This document shows positions 9,136 through 18,929 of a stretch of 34,580 bases of DNA, in pieces. A model generated the notes under the pieces. The model saw only the letters and a program-made list of their open reading frames with translations, was not told the origin of the DNA and made no database searches. Numbering within the stretch: position 1 is the stretch's first letter; every line of letters begins with the position of its first letter. Source of the stretch: Bacteroidaceae bacterium (GTDB taxonomy: Bacteria > Bacteroidota > Bacteroidia > Bacteroidales > Bacteroidaceae); contig CABIXF010000041.1 of the NCBI GenBank assembly GCA_902362595.1, positions 1-34,580 on the forward strand, in the 5' to 3' direction. The translations under genes and the position numbers were made by a program.

Positions 9136-9458
9136 TATTTAATCTCCTCTCCTGATTTTTTAGCATAACGAACAAATGTTCTTCCATCAGAACTTTCTCT
9201 TCTACCTACACGAGTCGGTTTTCCTGTTTTCGGGTCTACCGGATTCAGGTTAGAGATGTGAATAGGAGCTTCCTGCTTCACAATACCACCCTGAGGATTC
9301 TTAGCGTTAGGTTTGGTACTCTTAGATACCATATTGATACCTTCTACCACTGCACGTCCTTCTTTAACAAGAACCTTCAACACGCGGCCAGTTTTACCCT
9401 TGTCTTCACCAGAGTTTACGTAAACTGTATCGCCTTTTTTAATATGTAATTTACTCAT
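9135..9458 (-). CDS. rplX: 50S ribosomal protein L24
   Basis: L24 is an assembly initiator near the tunnel exit. The 107-aa product has the KOW motif at the N-terminus ([20 protein letters not shown], residues 6-25) and the conserved [20 protein letters not shown]. The C-terminus ([19 protein letters not shown]) resembles other Bacteroidetes L24. It lies 20 nt after rplN and overlaps rplE by one base. Confidence 0.96.
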   Translation of the reverse strand: MSKLHIKKGDTVYVNSGEDKGKTGRVLKVLVKEGRAVVEGINMVSKSTKPNAKNPQGGIVKQEAPIHISNLNPVDPKTGKPTRVGRRESSDGRTFVRYAKKSGEEIK

Positions 9459-9478
9459 TACTTAAATCTTTTACAAAA

Positions 9479-9844
9479 TTAAAGTACTTCAGGTGCAAGT
9501 GAAACCACTTTCATATTCGCATTACGCAACTCTCTTGCAACCGGGCCAAAGATACGACTTCCTCTAATTTCACCTGCGTTGTTCAACAACACGCAAGCAT
9601 TGTCATCAAAACGAATGTAAGAGCCGTCAGCACGACGGATTTCTTTCTTTGTACGTACAATCAAGGCCTTTGATACTGCACCTTTTTTAATATCACTTGA
9701 GGGGATAACACTTTTTATTGAAACTACAATAACATCCCCAACAGAGGCATAACGTCTCTTTGTACCGCCTAATACGCGGATACAAAGAGCTTCTTTTGCG
9801 CCACTGTTGTCACATACTGTAAGTCTGGATTCTGCTTGTATCAT
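9479..9844 (-). CDS. rplN: 50S ribosomal protein L14
   Basis: L14 is a beta-barrel protein that binds 23S rRNA, contacts L19 and forms bridges to 16S rRNA. The 121-aa product starts [20 protein letters not shown] and contains [20 protein letters not shown] and [20 protein letters not shown], all highly conserved. It begins 2 nt after the rpsQ stop codon. Confidence 0.98.
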   Translation of the reverse strand: MIQAESRLTVCDNSGAKEALCIRVLGGTKRRYASVGDVIVVSIKSVIPSSDIKKGAVSKALIVRTKKEIRRADGSYIRFDDNACVLLNNAGEIRGSRIFGPVARELRNANMKVVSLAPEVL

Positions 9845-9846
9845 AA

Positions 9847-10104
9847 TTACTTAGCTCTTTCAATAATTTCAATCAATCTCCATCTCTTAGTTTTACTCAA
9901 AGGACGAGTTTCCATGATGCGAACAGTATCGCCAACCTGGCATTCATTCTTTTCGTCATGAGCATGGTATTTTTTCGTTTTAGACACGAATTTACCATAA
10001 ATAGGGTGTTTTTCCTTAAACTTAGCAGCAACAGTAATGGTCTTGTCCATTTTATTGCTAACTACAACACCAGTTCTTTCTTTTCTTAAATTTCTAGCTT
10101 CCAT
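9847..10104 (-). CDS. rpsQ: 30S ribosomal protein S17
   Basis: S17 is an OB-fold protein that binds 16S helices 7 and 11 in the lower body. Signatures seen are [40 protein letters not shown] and [17 protein letters not shown]. The frame allows two starts: ATG at 10111-10113 (88 aa, MVLMEARN) and ATG at 10102-10104 (85 aa, [12 protein letters not shown]). The shorter form is chosen because family members usually begin two to six residues before the RKERTG segment. No clear Shine-Dalgarno sequence decides between them. The gene lies 11 nt after rpmC. Confidence 0.93.
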   Translation of the reverse strand: MEARNLRKERTGVVVSNKMDKTITVAAKFKEKHPIYGKFVSKTKKYHAHDEKNECQVGDTVRIMETRPLSKTKRWRLIEIIERAK

Positions 10105-10115
10105 GAGGACCATTA

Positions 10116-10310
10116 TTATTTGTTAAGTTCTCTCTGACGCAATTCTGCTTTCATACGCGCAATTGTTCTGCGTAATTTCTTAATCTGTGCAGGATTTTCC
10201 AGCGGAGAGATCGAATGATTCAAAACCATTTGATTGTAATTGGCAACTTCAGTTTGAATTCTTTCTGCCAATTCGTTGGTAGCTATTTCTCTAATTTCTG
10301 CAATCTTCAT
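10116..10310 (-). CDS. rpmC: 50S ribosomal protein L29
   Basis: L29 is a small two-helix protein beside the tunnel exit and part of the docking site for trigger factor and SRP with L23. The 64-aa product, [18 protein letters not shown] and following, ends [20 protein letters not shown] plus NK; the [17 protein letters not shown] segment is the family signature. It lies 5 nt after rplP. Confidence 0.95.
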   Translation of the reverse strand: MKIAEIREIATNELAERIQTEVANYNQMVLNHSISPLENPAQIKKLRRTIARMKAELRQRELNK

Positions 10311-10315
10311 ATCAA

Positions 10316-10747
10316 TTAAGCATTTTGACTTGCGTCGTAATCACGTCTAACAATAAACTTAGTAGTAACAGGAAGTTTCTGTGCGGCGAGGCGCAAAGCT
10401 TCTTTAGCTACTTCAAAAGAAACACCTTCAACTTCGATCAAAATACGACCCGGAGTTACAGGAGCTACGAAACCTTCCGGATTACCTTTACCTTTACCCA
10501 TACGCACATCAGCAGGCTTACGAGTAATAGGTTTATCCGGGAAAATACGGATCCAAATCTGACCCTGACGCTGCATATATCTTGTTACAGCAATACGAGC
10601 TGCTTCAATCTGACGACCAGTAATCCACTTAGTCTGAAGAGACTTGATACCAAAAGTACCAAAAGCCAACTGATGACCTCTCTGGGCGTTACCTTTAGCG
10701 CTACCTTTCTGCTGTCTTCTGAATTTTGTTTTTTTCGGTTGTAACAT
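10316..10747 (-). CDS. rplP: 50S ribosomal protein L16
   Basis: L16 lies at the A-site side of the central protuberance, organises 23S rRNA around the peptidyl transferase centre and contacts the tRNA elbow. The 143-aa product shows [15 protein letters not shown], the signature [40 protein letters not shown] and [20 protein letters not shown]. It lies 20 nt after rpsC. Confidence 0.98.
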   Translation of the reverse strand: MLQPKKTKFRRQQKGSAKGNAQRGHQLAFGTFGIKSLQTKWITGRQIEAARIAVTRYMQRQGQIWIRIFPDKPITRKPADVRMGKGKGNPEGFVAPVTPGRILIEVEGVSFEVAKEALRLAAQKLPVTTKFIVRRDYDASQNA

Positions 10748-10767
10748 AATTCCTAAAATTCAAATCG

Positions 10768-11499
10768 TTAGCGATTGTTGTTTTTCTTTCTGCGGAAGTT
10801 CTTTCCACCATTGTTTCCGTTTCCACCACGGTTGTTTTCCTTGCTCTGAGTAAAGTTTGGAGCCAACTCACGTTTTCCATAAACTTCTCCACGGCAAATC
10901 CACACCTTGATACCCAGCAGACCAACCTTAGTCAAGGCTTCAGCATGACAGTAGTCAATGTCTGCACGGAACGTGTGCAACGGAGTACGACCTTCCTTAT
11001 ACATTTCAGAACGAGCCATTTCAGCTCCGTTCAAACGACCAGAAATCAGCACCTTGATACCTTCAGCTCCCATACGCATCGTATTGGCAATTGCCATCTT
11101 GATAGCGCGACGGTAAGCGATCTTGCCTTCAACCTGACGAGCGATGTTGTTTGCTACAATCACAGCGTCAAGTTCCGGTCTTTTTACTTCAAAGATATTA
11201 ATCTGGATATCCTTGTCAGTGATCTTCTTCAACTCCTCTTTCAACTTATCAACTTCCTGACCACCTTTACCAATGATAATACCCGGACGAGCAGTACATA
11301 CAGTAATTGTCACCAATTTCAGAGTACGTTCAATAACGATTCTTGAAACGCTGGCTTTTGCAAGTCTGGCATTCAGATATTTACGAATTTTGCTGTCTTC
11401 CAGCAAAGCGTCACCATAATTCTTGCCACCGTACCAATTAGAATCCCATCCTCTGATAATTCCTAAACGGTTGCTTATCGGATTAACTTTCTGTCCCAT
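10768..11499 (-). CDS. rpsC: 30S ribosomal protein S3
   Basis: S3 lines the mRNA entry channel and acts with S4 and S5 in mRNA unwinding. The 243-aa product has an N-terminal domain beginning [20 protein letters not shown] and a type II KH domain with the loop [20 protein letters not shown]. The C-terminal domain has [20 protein letters not shown] and the signature [20 protein letters not shown]. The last 25 or so residues are an Asn/Gly/Lys/Arg-rich tail of low complexity. It lies 6 nt after rplV. Confidence 0.97.
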   Translation of the reverse strand: MGQKVNPISNRLGIIRGWDSNWYGGKNYGDALLEDSKIRKYLNARLAKASVSRIVIERTLKLVTITVCTARPGIIIGKGGQEVDKLKEELKKITDKDIQINIFEVKRPELDAVIVANNIARQVEGKIAYRRAIKMAIANTMRMGAEGIKVLISGRLNGAEMARSEMYKEGRTPLHTFRADIDYCHAEALTKVGLLGIKVWICRGEVYGKRELAPNFTQSKENNRGGNGNNGGKNFRRKKNNNR

Positions 11500-11505
11500 C
11501 TACTC

Positions 11506-11913
11506 TTAATTTTTATCATTAGTATTCTTAGCATCAACGAACAAAGTCACATGATTTGAGCGTTTACGAATTCTGTAACCTCTACCCTGCGGAGCCGGTC
11601 TCATTCTTTTCAAGGTTGCTCCCCCGTCAACATAAATCTTAGTTACAAACAATTCGCCGTCTTCAGCTTTGCGTTCGTTTTTCTGTTCCCAGTTAGCAAT
11701 AGCAGAGCGTAACAGTTTTTCCACTCTAGCAGAAGCTTCTTTAGAAGAAAACTTCAAAACACCAAGTGCTCTGTTCACCTCCATACCGCGAATCATGTCA
11801 GCCACGAGACGCATCTTACGCGGAGAAGTAGGCACATTTTGCAATTTTGCAAAATACATGGTTTTAAGGGCTTCTTTTCTCTTATCAGCCGATATTTTTT
11901 TTCTTGCTCCCAT
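11506..11913 (-). CDS. rplV: 50S ribosomal protein L22
   Basis: L22 lines the narrow part of the exit tunnel. The 135-aa product contains the globular fold ([20 protein letters not shown]) and the long beta-hairpin ([20 protein letters not shown], about residues 99-118), whose tip is changed in some macrolide-resistant strains of other bacteria. No insertion or deletion is seen in the hairpin. A 38-nt gap separates it from rpsS. Confidence 0.97.
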   Translation of the reverse strand: MGARKKISADKRKEALKTMYFAKLQNVPTSPRKMRLVADMIRGMEVNRALGVLKFSSKEASARVEKLLRSAIANWEQKNERKAEDGELFVTKIYVDGGATLKRMRPAPQGRGYRIRKRSNHVTLFVDAKNTNDKN

Positions 11914-11951
11914 TATTTATTACTTTATTATTTCAAATATGCGTCCTGTTA

Positions 11952-12221
11952 TTATTTTTTCTTGTTACCTGCATGACCACGGAAAGTACGTGTAGGAGCA
12001 AATTCTCCCAACTTATGACCAACCATGTTTTCAGTAACGTAAACAGGAATAAATTTGTTTCCGTTATGAACTGCAATTGTATGCCCAACAAAATCAGGCG
12101 AAATCATTGAAGCTCTAGCCCATGTCTTAACAACTGACTTCTTGCCGCTCTCATTCATAGCGAGCACCTTGTTTTCCAGTTTTACATTAATATATGGACC
12201 TTTTTTTAATGAACGACTCAT
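11952..12221 (-). CDS. rpsS: 30S ribosomal protein S19
   Basis: S19 is in the head of the 30S subunit, binds together with S13 and forms a bridge to the large subunit. The 89-aa product begins [20 protein letters not shown] and has [20 protein letters not shown] and [20 protein letters not shown], which define the family. It lies 25 nt after rplB. Confidence 0.98.
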   Translation of the reverse strand: MSRSLKKGPYINVKLENKVLAMNESGKKSVVKTWARASMISPDFVGHTIAVHNGNKFIPVYVTENMVGHKLGEFAPTRTFRGHAGNKKK

Positions 12222-12246
12222 AAATTACTCAATTAATCAGTTGTTA

Positions 12247-13068
12247 TTACTTTCTTCTTTCTATAATATACTTAGAAGACTGTTTCTTAGGTGCTCTTGT
12301 CTTCAAGCCCTTAGCATACAAGCCTGTACGTGATCTCGGGTGACCTCCTGACTGACGTCCTTCACCACCACCCATCGGGTGATCCACAGGGTTCATAACA
12401 ACACCACGGTTATGAGGACGACGGCCTAACCAGCGAGAACGACCTGCTTTACCAGAAGCTTCCAAAGCGTGGTCAGAATTACCCACACTACCGATAGTAG
12501 CTTTACAAGCACTTAAAATCTGTCTTACTTCACCTGAAGGCAATTTGATGACACAATATTTACCTTCACGAGAAGTCAACTGAGCAAAGTTACCAGCCGA
12601 TCTTACCAAAGCAGCACCCTGACCCGGACGCAATTCAATATTATGAATCACTGTACCTACGGGGATGTTCTCGAGAGGAAGTGCGTTACCAATCTCAGGC
12701 GCCGCATTCGCTCCAGACATCAAAGTGCTACCTACTTGCAATCCATTAGGAGCAATGATATATCTTTTTTCACCATCAGCATAAAACAACAAAGCAATAC
12801 GAGCCGAACGATTCGGATCATATTCAATTGTTTTAACGACTGCTGGAACACCGTCTTTATTTCTCTTGAAATCGATAATACGGAATTTTCTCTTATGACC
12901 GCCACCGATATAGCGCATTGTCATTTTACCTACGTGGTTACGACCACCCGTAGAACGCTTTCCATATACAAGAGATTTCTCTGGTACCGATGCAGTAATT
13001 TCTTCAAAAGTACCAATAATTTTGTGTCTCTGCCCCGGTGTTGTGGGCTTAAATTTACGTACTGCCAT
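12247..13068 (-). CDS. rplB: 50S ribosomal protein L2
   Basis: L2 is one of the oldest large-subunit proteins, needed for subunit joining and close to the peptidyl transferase centre. The 273-aa product has an OB-like domain followed by an SH3/KOW-like domain. The C-terminal extension contains [20 protein letters not shown], whose His lies near the active site in known structures. It lies 7 nt after rplW. Confidence 0.98.
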   Translation of the reverse strand: MAVRKFKPTTPGQRHKIIGTFEEITASVPEKSLVYGKRSTGGRNHVGKMTMRYIGGGHKRKFRIIDFKRNKDGVPAVVKTIEYDPNRSARIALLFYADGEKRYIIAPNGLQVGSTLMSGANAAPEIGNALPLENIPVGTVIHNIELRPGQGAALVRSAGNFAQLTSREGKYCVIKLPSGEVRQILSACKATIGSVGNSDHALEASGKAGRSRWLGRRPHNRGVVMNPVDHPMGGGEGRQSGGHPRSRTGLYAKGLKTRAPKKQSSKYIIERRK

Positions 13069-13075
13069 CTTTTAT

Positions 13076-13366
13076 TTAAATATTGCTATAAAAATCAATA
13101 GTATCACCTTCTTTCAATGTAACGATTGCTTTCTTGTATGCATTCGTACGACCATTGATAAGACCTGACTTAGTATAACGGCTCTTGTTTTTACCTGCAT
13201 AGCGGATTGTATTCACATCCACTACAGTCACGTTATACATAGCTTCGATTTCACGCTTAATTTCTAATTTGTTAGCTTCAGGACGGACAATAAATCCAAA
13301 GCGGTTGAACTTTTCAGATATTGCCGTCATCTTTTCTGTAACCAACGGTTTAATAATCATTCCCAT
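13076..13366 (-). CDS. rplW: 50S ribosomal protein L23
   Basis: L23 stands at the tunnel exit and is the main binding site for trigger factor and the signal recognition particle. The 96-aa product starts MGMIIKPLVTEKMTAISEKF and has FIVRPEANKLEIKREIEAMY, VTVVDVNTIRYAGKNKSRYT and a final KAIVTLKEGDTIDFYSNI. It lies 20 nt after rplD and 7 nt before rplB. Confidence 0.97.
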   Translation of the reverse strand: MGMIIKPLVTEKMTAISEKFNRFGFIVRPEANKLEIKREIEAMYNVTVVDVNTIRYAGKNKSRYTKSGLINGRTNAYKKAIVTLKEGDTIDFYSNI

Positions 13367-13386
13367 ATTACTTCAGCCTCCTTTAA

Positions 13387-14016
13387 TTATTTCACTAAGG
13401 TTTCCTCGATAGCTTTCAATGCACTTTCTGTCACAACAAGAGTTTCTGCGTTCAATACAGAATATGTATTCAGCGCAGAAGCAATTGCAAGATTTGTACG
13501 CTCTAAGTTACGAGCAGACAAATATACGTTTTTATTTGCTTCCGGCAAAACCATAAGTAGCTTTTTACCAGCCACTTTAAGATTATTCACAACGTTTACG
13601 AATTCTTTAGTCTTAGGGGCTTCAAAAGTGAAGTCTTCAACCACTACGATGCTGTTAGCCTGAGCTTTGTATGCCAAAGCAGACTTACGAGCCAGAGCTT
13701 TCACTTTCTTGTTCAGTTTGAACCAATAGTCACGAGGTTTCGGACCGAACACACGAGCACCACCCACCAATACTGGAGAGTTGATGTCACCACGACGTGC
13801 ACCGCCACCACCTTTCTGACGGCCTAATTTACGAGTAGAACCACTGATTTCGCTTCTTTCCTTAGACTTGTGAGTACCCTGGCGCTGATTAGCCATATAC
13901 TGTTTTACATCCAGATAGATAGCGTGATCATTTGGAGTGATTCCGAAGATAGCTTCGTTCAAAGCCACCTTTCTTCCGGTGTCTTCACCCTTGATATTTA
14001 AAACGTTAACTTCCAT
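13387..14016 (-). CDS. rplD: 50S ribosomal protein L4
   Basis: L4 is an assembly initiator whose long loop reaches the exit tunnel; in enterics it also represses the S10 operon. The 209-aa product has the loop at about residues 45-95 ([20 protein letters not shown] and [19 protein letters not shown]). The globular domain carries [20 protein letters not shown] and the final [15 protein letters not shown]. Its start codon overlaps the rplC stop codon by one base. Confidence 0.97.
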   Translation of the reverse strand: MEVNVLNIKGEDTGRKVALNEAIFGITPNDHAIYLDVKQYMANQRQGTHKSKERSEISGSTRKLGRQKGGGGARRGDINSPVLVGGARVFGPKPRDYWFKLNKKVKALARKSALAYKAQANSIVVVEDFTFEAPKTKEFVNVVNNLKVAGKKLLMVLPEANKNVYLSARNLERTNLAIASALNTYSVLNAETLVVTESALKAIEETLVK

Positions 14017-14633
14017 TATTTCTCAATTATTACGATTGAACCTTTGCAACCCGGAACAGAACCCTTAATCAACAGCAGGTTGTGTTCAGGAATCACTTTT
14101 AATACCTGTAAGTTGTGAGTAGTCACTCTGTCACCACCCATTTGGCCACCCATGCGCATTCCTTTGAATACTTTTGCAGGGTAAGAACAAGCACCGATAG
14201 AACCCGGCTTACGAGCACGGTTGTGCTGACCGTGAGTAGTCTGACCTACACCACCAAATCCATGACGTTTTACAACACCCTGGAAACCTTTTCCTTTAGA
14301 AGTTCCAATTACATCCACATAAGCAGTGTCATTGAACAATTCCACAGTGATAGTGTCACCTAAATTCAATTCTTCTGAGAAATCTTTGAACTCGGCCAAG
14401 TGTCTCTTTGGAGTTACTCCAGCTTTCTTAAAGTGACCCATCAACGGTTTTGTAGTATGCTTTTCCTTCTTGTCCTGGAAACCTACCTGAACAGCTGCAT
14501 AGCCATCTTTTTCTACACTCTTAATCTGAGTAACTACACAAGGACCAGCTTCGATAACAGTGCATGGTACATTCTTACCATCAGCACTGAAAACGGATGT
14601 CATTCCGATTTTCTTTCCTAATAATCCTGGCAT
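14016..14633 (-). CDS. rplC: 50S ribosomal protein L3
   Basis: L3 is an early assembly protein whose long finger approaches the peptidyl transferase centre. The 205-aa product starts [20 protein letters not shown]. The finger is [20 protein letters not shown], then [20 protein letters not shown] and [14 protein letters not shown], the segment where oxazolidinone and pleuromutilin resistance changes occur in other bacteria. The length is normal. It lies 20 nt after rpsJ and is coupled to rplD by TAATG. Confidence 0.97.
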   Translation of the reverse strand: MPGLLGKKIGMTSVFSADGKNVPCTVIEAGPCVVTQIKSVEKDGYAAVQVGFQDKKEKHTTKPLMGHFKKAGVTPKRHLAEFKDFSEELNLGDTITVELFNDTAYVDVIGTSKGKGFQGVVKRHGFGGVGQTTHGQHNRARKPGSIGACSYPAKVFKGMRMGGQMGGDRVTTHNLQVLKVIPEHNLLLIKGSVPGCKGSIVIIEK

Positions 14634-14653
14634 TTCAGTTAATTTTTAATTGA

Positions 14654-14959
14654 TTAAACTTTAATTTCTACTTCTACCCCACTCGGCAATTCCAATTTCA
14701 TCAAAGCGTCTACTGTCTTTGCAGTTGAGCTATAGATGTCAATCAGTCTCTTGTAAGAAGACAATTCGAACTGTTCACGTGACTTCTTGTTAACGAAAGT
14801 CGAACGGTTTACAGTGAAGATACGCTTGTGTGTAGGCAATGGAATCGGACCACTTACAATGGCACCTGTAGCCTTCACAGTTCTTACAATCTTCTCAGCT
14901 GACTTGTCTACCAAGTTGTGATCGTAAGATTTCAGTTTAATTCTGATTTTCTGACTCAT
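14654..14959 (-). CDS. rpsJ: 30S ribosomal protein S10 / NusE
   Basis: S10 is a head protein of the 30S subunit and, as NusE, links NusG and NusB to transcription antitermination. The 101-aa product has [20 protein letters not shown], the conserved [20 protein letters not shown] and the final [16 protein letters not shown]. In many phyla tuf sits just upstream. Here the upstream neighbour is fusA, across a 93-nt gap with a large hairpin. Confidence 0.98.
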   Translation of the reverse strand: MSQKIRIKLKSYDHNLVDKSAEKIVRTVKATGAIVSGPIPLPTHKRIFTVNRSTFVNKKSREQFELSSYKRLIDIYSSTAKTVDALMKLELPSGVEVEIKV

Positions 14960-14990
14960 GTTTATTTATTAAATTATTAAATGAATAACT

Positions 14991-15043
14991 GGAGGAAGCT
15001 TGAGGGCTAAGAGTCATTCGCTAGCCCTCATCGACTTCCGTCC
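14991..15043 (-). promoter_or_regulatory. Long hairpin between fusA and rpsJ
   Basis: TGAGGGCTA (15001-15009) pairs perfectly with TAGCCCTCA (15022-15030) around a 12-nt loop. An outer arm extends it: GGAGGAAG at 14991-14998 against CTTCCGTCC at 15035-15043, with one bulge. No T-run follows on the minus strand, so it should not terminate transcription. It occupies the place where tuf is found in other phyla. It may be a ribosomal-protein binding site, an attenuator or an RNase processing site between fusA and the S10 genes. Confidence 0.5.
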
Positions 15044-15052
15044 TATTGTTTA

Positions 15053-17170
15053 TTATACCAAATCAACGCGACCTTTCACTTCTTCCAATACAGTCTTAGC
15101 GATTGAGCTAGAAACCTGTGCATGGTGATCGTAACTCATTGAAGAAGTTGCACGACCAGAAGTAATAGTACGCAAAGCTGTTACATAACCGAACATTTCA
15201 GCCAACGGAACCATAGCTTTTACGATACGGGCGCCAGAACGGCTTGTTTCCATACCTTCAACCTGACCACGACGTTTGTTCAAGTCACCGATTACATCAC
15301 CCATGTTCTCTTCCGGAGTAACCACTTCCAGTTTCATAATCGGCTCCATCAGCACCGGACCTGCTTTCACGCAAGCGTTCTTGTATGCCTGGATAGCACA
15401 GATTTCGAATGACAACTGGTCAGAGTCAACCGGGTGGAAAGAACCATCCTTCAACACAACCTTCAGTGAATCGAGCGGGAAGCCAGCCAACACACCGTTC
15501 TTCATGGCTGTCTGGAAACCTTTCTGTACAGAAGGAATAAATTCCTTAGGTACGTTACCACCTTTCACTTCGTCGATGAACTGCAGACCACCCTGTTTCC
15601 AGTCTTCATCAACCGGGCCTACAGATACGATGATATCGGCAAACTTACCACGACCACCTGACTGTTTCTTGTAAACTTCACGCAATTCAACAGTCTTTGT
15701 GATAGCTTCCTTGTAGTTAACCTGCGGACGACCCTGGTTACATTCAACCTTGAACTCACGTTTCAAACGGTCGATGATGATATCCAAGTGAAGCTCACCC
15801 ATACCAGAGATGATAGTCTGGCCAGTCTGTTCGTCTGTACGTACAGTAAATGTCGGGTCTTCTTCAGCCAACTTAGCCAAACCGTTAGACAGCTTGTCCA
15901 AATCTTTCTGAGTCTTCGGCTCTACTGCAATACCGATAACCGGTTCCGGGAAGTCCATAGATTCCAATACAATCGGAGCTGTTTCGTCACACAGTGTATC
16001 ACCTGTACGAATATCCTTGAATCCTACACCAGCACCAATATCACCCGCACTGATTACTTCTACCGGATTCTGCTTGTTTGAGTGCATCTGGAACAGACGA
16101 GAAACACGTTCTTTCTTACCTGAACGAGAGTTGTAGATATAAGAACCAGCTTCAACCTTACCAGAGTAAACACGGAAGAAAGTCAGACGACCTACATACG
16201 GGTCAGTAGCAATCTTGAATGCCAAAGCTGCAGTCTTTTCATCTTCATCCGGCTTACGGTCTTCTTCAGCACCCGTATTCGGATTTGTACCCACGATATT
16301 CGGAGTATCCAGCGGAGAAGGCAAGAATGCACATACATAGTCCAACAATGTCTGTACACCTTTATTCTTAAATGAAGAACCACACAACATCGGAACGATT
16401 TCCATCTTCAAAGTTCCAGCACGCAGAGCACGCAAGATTTCGTCTTCTGTGATTGTAGAAGGATCGTCAAAATATTTTTCCATCAAGGCTTCATCGAATT
16501 CAGCCACCTTTTCCAACATTTTGTCTCTCCACTCGTTGGCTTCATCAACCAAGTTTGCAGGGATTTCTTCTACATCATAGTCGGCACCCATTGTTTCATC
16601 GTGCCACAGGATAGCCTTCATCTTAATCAGGTCGACAACTCCCTTGAAAGATTCTTCCGCACCGATAGGAATCACTACCGGACAAGGATTTGCGCCCAAC
16701 ACATCCTTCATCTGGCGAACTACTTCGAAGAAGTCAGCACCAGAACGGTCCATTTTATTTACATAACCGATACGAGGAACATTGTATTTATCAGCCTGAC
16801 GCCATACAGTTTCTGACTGAGGCTCCACACCACCTACAGCACAATATGTAGCAACTGCACCATCCAATACACGAAGAGAGCGTTCTACTTCCGCAGTGAA
16901 GTCCACGTGTCCCGGAGTATCAATCAAGTTGATTTTATATTTATTACCTGCATACTTCCAATAAGTAGTCGTGGCAGCAGATGTAATAGTAATACCACGT
17001 TCCTGTTCCTGTTCCATCCAGTCCATGGTAGCAGCACCGTCGTGTACTTCACCGATTTTGTGAGTCAAACCTGTATAGAACAAGATACGCTCAGAAGTCG
17101 TTGTCTTACCAGCATCGATGTGCGCCATGATCCCGATGTTACGGGTTAAATGCAAATCATGTTTAGCCAT
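15053..17170 (-). CDS. fusA: Translation elongation factor G
   Basis: EF-G is the GTPase that drives translocation and, with RRF, ribosome recycling; it is the target of fusidic acid. The 705-aa product has G1 AHIDAGKTT (16-24), switch region [12 protein letters not shown]3 DTPGHVDF and G4 NKMD. It continues through domains II-V, with [18 protein letters not shown] in domain III and a C-terminal domain containing [20 protein letters not shown]. It is full length and stands in the conserved rpsL-rpsG-fusA order, 32 nt after rpsG. The sequence [17 protein letters not shown] near the end is normal for the family. Confidence 0.98.
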   Translation of the reverse strand: MAKHDLHLTRNIGIMAHIDAGKTTTSERILFYTGLTHKIGEVHDGAATMDWMEQEQERGITITSAATTTYWKYAGNKYKINLIDTPGHVDFTAEVERSLRVLDGAVATYCAVGGVEPQSETVWRQADKYNVPRIGYVNKMDRSGADFFEVVRQMKDVLGANPCPVVIPIGAEESFKGVVDLIKMKAILWHDETMGADYDVEEIPANLVDEANEWRDKMLEKVAEFDEALMEKYFDDPSTITEDEILRALRAGTLKMEIVPMLCGSSFKNKGVQTLLDYVCAFLPSPLDTPNIVGTNPNTGAEEDRKPDEDEKTAALAFKIATDPYVGRLTFFRVYSGKVEAGSYIYNSRSGKKERVSRLFQMHSNKQNPVEVISAGDIGAGVGFKDIRTGDTLCDETAPIVLESMDFPEPVIGIAVEPKTQKDLDKLSNGLAKLAEEDPTFTVRTDEQTGQTIISGMGELHLDIIIDRLKREFKVECNQGRPQVNYKEAITKTVELREVYKKQSGGRGKFADIIVSVGPVDEDWKQGGLQFIDEVKGGNVPKEFIPSVQKGFQTAMKNGVLAGFPLDSLKVVLKDGSFHPVDSDQLSFEICAIQAYKNACVKAGPVLMEPIMKLEVVTPEENMGDVIGDLNKRRGQVEGMETSRSGARIVKAMVPLAEMFGYVTALRTITSGRATSSMSYDHHAQVSSSIAKTVLEEVKGRVDLV

Positions 17171-17202
17171 TTTAATTCCGTCTTAATTAATTAATAACTC
17201 GA

Positions 17203-17679
17203 TTAGAATCTGAAGTGAGCAAATGCACGGTTAGCTTCAGCCATACGATGCATATCCTCTTTACGTTTGAATGCGCCACCTTGTTCGTTGTATGCATCAA
17301 GGATTTCTGCAGCCAATTTGTCAGCCATTGACTTACCTCCACGCTTACGAGCAAAAGCGATCAGATTCTTCATAGAAATTGATTCTTTACGATCCGGACG
17401 GATTTCTGTAGGAACCTGGAATGTAGCACCACCGATACGGCGAGACTTCACTTCCAGCTGCGGAGTTACGTTATCAAGAGCCTTTTTCCAAACCTCCAGT
17501 GCAGAAGTTTCTTCAGCCGGGAGCTTGGTTTCAACTGTTTTCAGTGCATTGTAGAAGATTTCATAAGAGGTATTCTTCTTTCCATCATACATCAGATGGT
17601 TCACGAATTTTGAAACCTTCTGGTCGTTAAATACCGGATCCGGAAGGATCACACGTTTTTTTGGTTTTGCTTTTCTCAT
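17203..17679 (-). CDS. rpsG: 30S ribosomal protein S7
   Basis: S7 is a primary assembly protein of the 30S head, lying at the E site. In E. coli it represses its own operon by binding the rpsL-rpsG gap. The 158-aa product shows [20 protein letters not shown], the signature [40 protein letters not shown] and a C-terminus ending [14 protein letters not shown]. It is separated from rpsL by 150 nt with a strong hairpin, the place where S7 feedback would be expected. Confidence 0.98.
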   Translation of the reverse strand: MRKAKPKKRVILPDPVFNDQKVSKFVNHLMYDGKKNTSYEIFYNALKTVETKLPAEETSALEVWKKALDNVTPQLEVKSRRIGGATFQVPTEIRPDRKESISMKNLIAFARKRGGKSMADKLAAEILDAYNEQGGAFKRKEDMHRMAEANRAFAHFRF

Positions 17680-17829
17680 TTTGTTTGATAATAATGTTTA
17701 GTTTGGGGCTGCATCTTGTCTACTTCAACGCTTCCTCCGAAGCATTTACTCAACCTTAAAGCTCTTCCAACAAACCAAAACGAATTAATAAAAGTTTTTC
17801 TTAACTTAAGGATTGTACTCAGTCAGAAT
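17680..17829 (-). promoter_or_regulatory. rpsL-rpsG intercistronic leader with hairpin
   Basis: This 150-nt gap has no gene and no TAnnTTTG promoter box that I could find on the minus strand. It contains an 8-bp hairpin, read on the minus strand as AATGCTTC-GGAG-GAAGCGTT (17727-17746), with one G-U pair and a 4-nt loop. In E. coli the same gap is the S7 translational operator. That makes an S7 site a reasonable inference, although the sequence is not obviously the enteric one. Confidence 0.45.
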
Positions 17830-18237
17830 TTACTTCTTACCTTTTCCTGCTGGAGCTGCCTGTCCTGGTTTCGGGCGCTTAGCACCATACTTAGAGCGTC
17901 TCTGTGTACGGCCTGCTACACCTGCTGTATCCAGTGTACCACGTACGATGTGATAACGTACACCCGGAAGGTCCTTTACACGACCACCACGAACCAAAAC
18001 GATTGAGTGTTCCTGCAAGTTATGTCCTTCTCCCGGAATGTAAGAGTTCACTTCCTTAGAGTTTGTCAGACGCACACGAGCAACTTTACGCATTGCTGAG
18101 TTCGGTTTTTTCGGAGTTGTAGTGTAAACACGTACACAAACGCCACGTCTCTGAGGACATGAATCCAGTGCCGGTGATTTACTCTTATCAACCAAAACCG
18201 TTCTTCCTTTTCTTACTAACTGTTGAATAGTAGGCAT
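17830..18237 (-). CDS. rpsL: 30S ribosomal protein S12
   Basis: S12 sits at the decoding centre and controls accuracy. The 135-aa product has the PNSAMRK loop ([20 protein letters not shown]) and [19 protein letters not shown]. Lys43 and the Lys of RVKDLPG, the two positions changed in high-level streptomycin-resistant mutants, are both wild-type lysine. The C-terminus has a Lys/Pro/Ala-rich tail ([16 protein letters not shown]). It is the first gene of the superoperon, about 70 nt downstream of the predicted transcription start. Confidence 0.98.
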   Translation of the reverse strand: MPTIQQLVRKGRTVLVDKSKSPALDSCPQRRGVCVRVYTTTPKKPNSAMRKVARVRLTNSKEVNSYIPGEGHNLQEHSIVLVRGGRVKDLPGVRYHIVRGTLDTAGVAGRTQRRSKYGAKRPKPGQAAPAGKGKK

Positions 18238-18315
18238 TTTGTTTGATTTTTAATTGTTATATATTTATTTTCTATTGTTTCTACAATCCTTGACGAAATA
18301 CTACATTTCGGGCTG

Positions 18316-18346
18316 CAAAATTACAAATAACTTTTTAATAGACAAA
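18316..18346 (-). promoter_or_regulatory. Bacteroides-type promoter of the ribosomal superoperon
   Basis: On the minus strand, TTTG (18343-18346) is followed after 19 nt by TAATTTTG (18316-18323). This is an exact match to the Bacteroides consensus of a -33 TTTG and a -7 TAnnTTTG. The predicted start is near 18308, leaving a leader of about 70 nt before rpsL. The -33 box begins only about 15 nt beyond the terminator of the preceding gene. Confidence 0.85.
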
Positions 18347-18360
18347 CTGTTTTTCAAAAG

Positions 18361-18400
18361 AAAAGGGCTCATTCCCCGAAAAAAACGGGAAATGAGCCTT
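18361..18400 (-). terminator. Terminator between the DUF3467 gene and rpsL
   Basis: Read on the minus strand, the stem pairs 18386-18398 with 18366-18378. It has eight perfect outer pairs (GGCTCATT with AATGAGCC), one mismatch and then CGGG with CCCG, around a 7-nt loop. T-rich sequence follows (18361-18364 and beyond). It separates the DUF3467 transcript from the rpsL promoter just downstream. Confidence 0.8.
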
Positions 18401-18423
18401 CCAAAGCTGTTTTTTATATTTTT

Positions 18424-18747
18424 TTAAGCTTCTCCTTTAAAATCACTCAACGGTGGAACAAAGGTTTTTCCTCCTTGTGCCTGCTGTTCCGGCATCCGGA
18501 TCTGTCCGAAATTCTGCTCATACTTCGCCACATTGTCCTGCAACGCAAACATCAGACGCTTTGCATGTTCCGGAGTCATTACAATACGAGATTGAACGCC
18601 TGCTTTCGGCAAACCGGGCATCACACGCACAAAGTCAAGTATGAATTCAGAACTTGAATGAGTGATAATCGCAAGATTCGCATAAGTGCCCTGTGCAACT
18701 TCTTCTTTCAATTCTATCTGAAGCTGATTTTTGTTTTCGTTTTCCAT
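18424..18747 (-). CDS. DUF3467 domain protein
   Basis: A 107-aa protein of the DUF3467 family, recognised from ITHSSSEFILDFVRVMPGLP, the following AGVQSRIVMTPEHAKRLMFA and NVAKYEQNFGQI. The function is unknown and no catalytic motif is visible. The C-terminus is Gln/Pro-rich (MPEQQAQGGKTFVPPL). In the Bacteroides genomes I remember, this gene follows rpoC and precedes rpsL. Here it still precedes rpsL but its upstream side borders a divergent GH43 gene instead. It has its own promoter and terminator and is therefore probably a one-gene transcript. Confidence 0.9.
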   Translation of the reverse strand: MENENKNQLQIELKEEVAQGTYANLAIITHSSSEFILDFVRVMPGLPKAGVQSRIVMTPEHAKRLMFALQDNVAKYEQNFGQIRMPEQQAQGGKTFVPPLSDFKGEA

Positions 18748-18778
18748 AATGATCTAATTGTTTTAATAATTTATACGG

Positions 18779-18813
18779 CAAATGTAGAAAAAAAGTCGGA
18801 GTAAACTAACAAA
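18779..18813 (-). promoter_or_regulatory. Probable promoter of the DUF3467 gene
   Basis: On the minus strand, TACATTTG (18779-18786) matches the -7 TAnnTTTG box. A TTTG (18810-18813) lies 23 nt upstream of it, slightly more than the usual 19-21 nt. The start would lie near 18771, about 25 nt before the ATG. Confidence 0.5.
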
Positions 18814-18892
18814 TCGCATTCTTTTTCTAATCAACCGGACTACAATCCACCCCAAAAAGCTTTTTGTCCACCCCTCTCTCAGTCAAACTGCC

Positions 18893-18900
18893 TAGCTTTG
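18893..18900 (+). promoter_or_regulatory. Probable -7 box of the GH43 gene
   Basis: TAGCTTTG matches TAnnTTTG and lies 30 nt before the chosen ATG at 18930. The nearest upstream TTTG (18863-18866) is 26 nt away, too far for a good -33 box, so this is a weaker call than the rpsL promoter. Confidence 0.45.
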
Positions 18901-18929
18901 TATACAAATCAAAATTTAACTGTCACACC

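Noticed and set aside
18864..18929. TTG start extending the GH43 protein by 22 residues
   Set aside because: It would place a non-signal sequence before the signal peptide and starts upstream of the -7 box; the ATG at 18930 is better.
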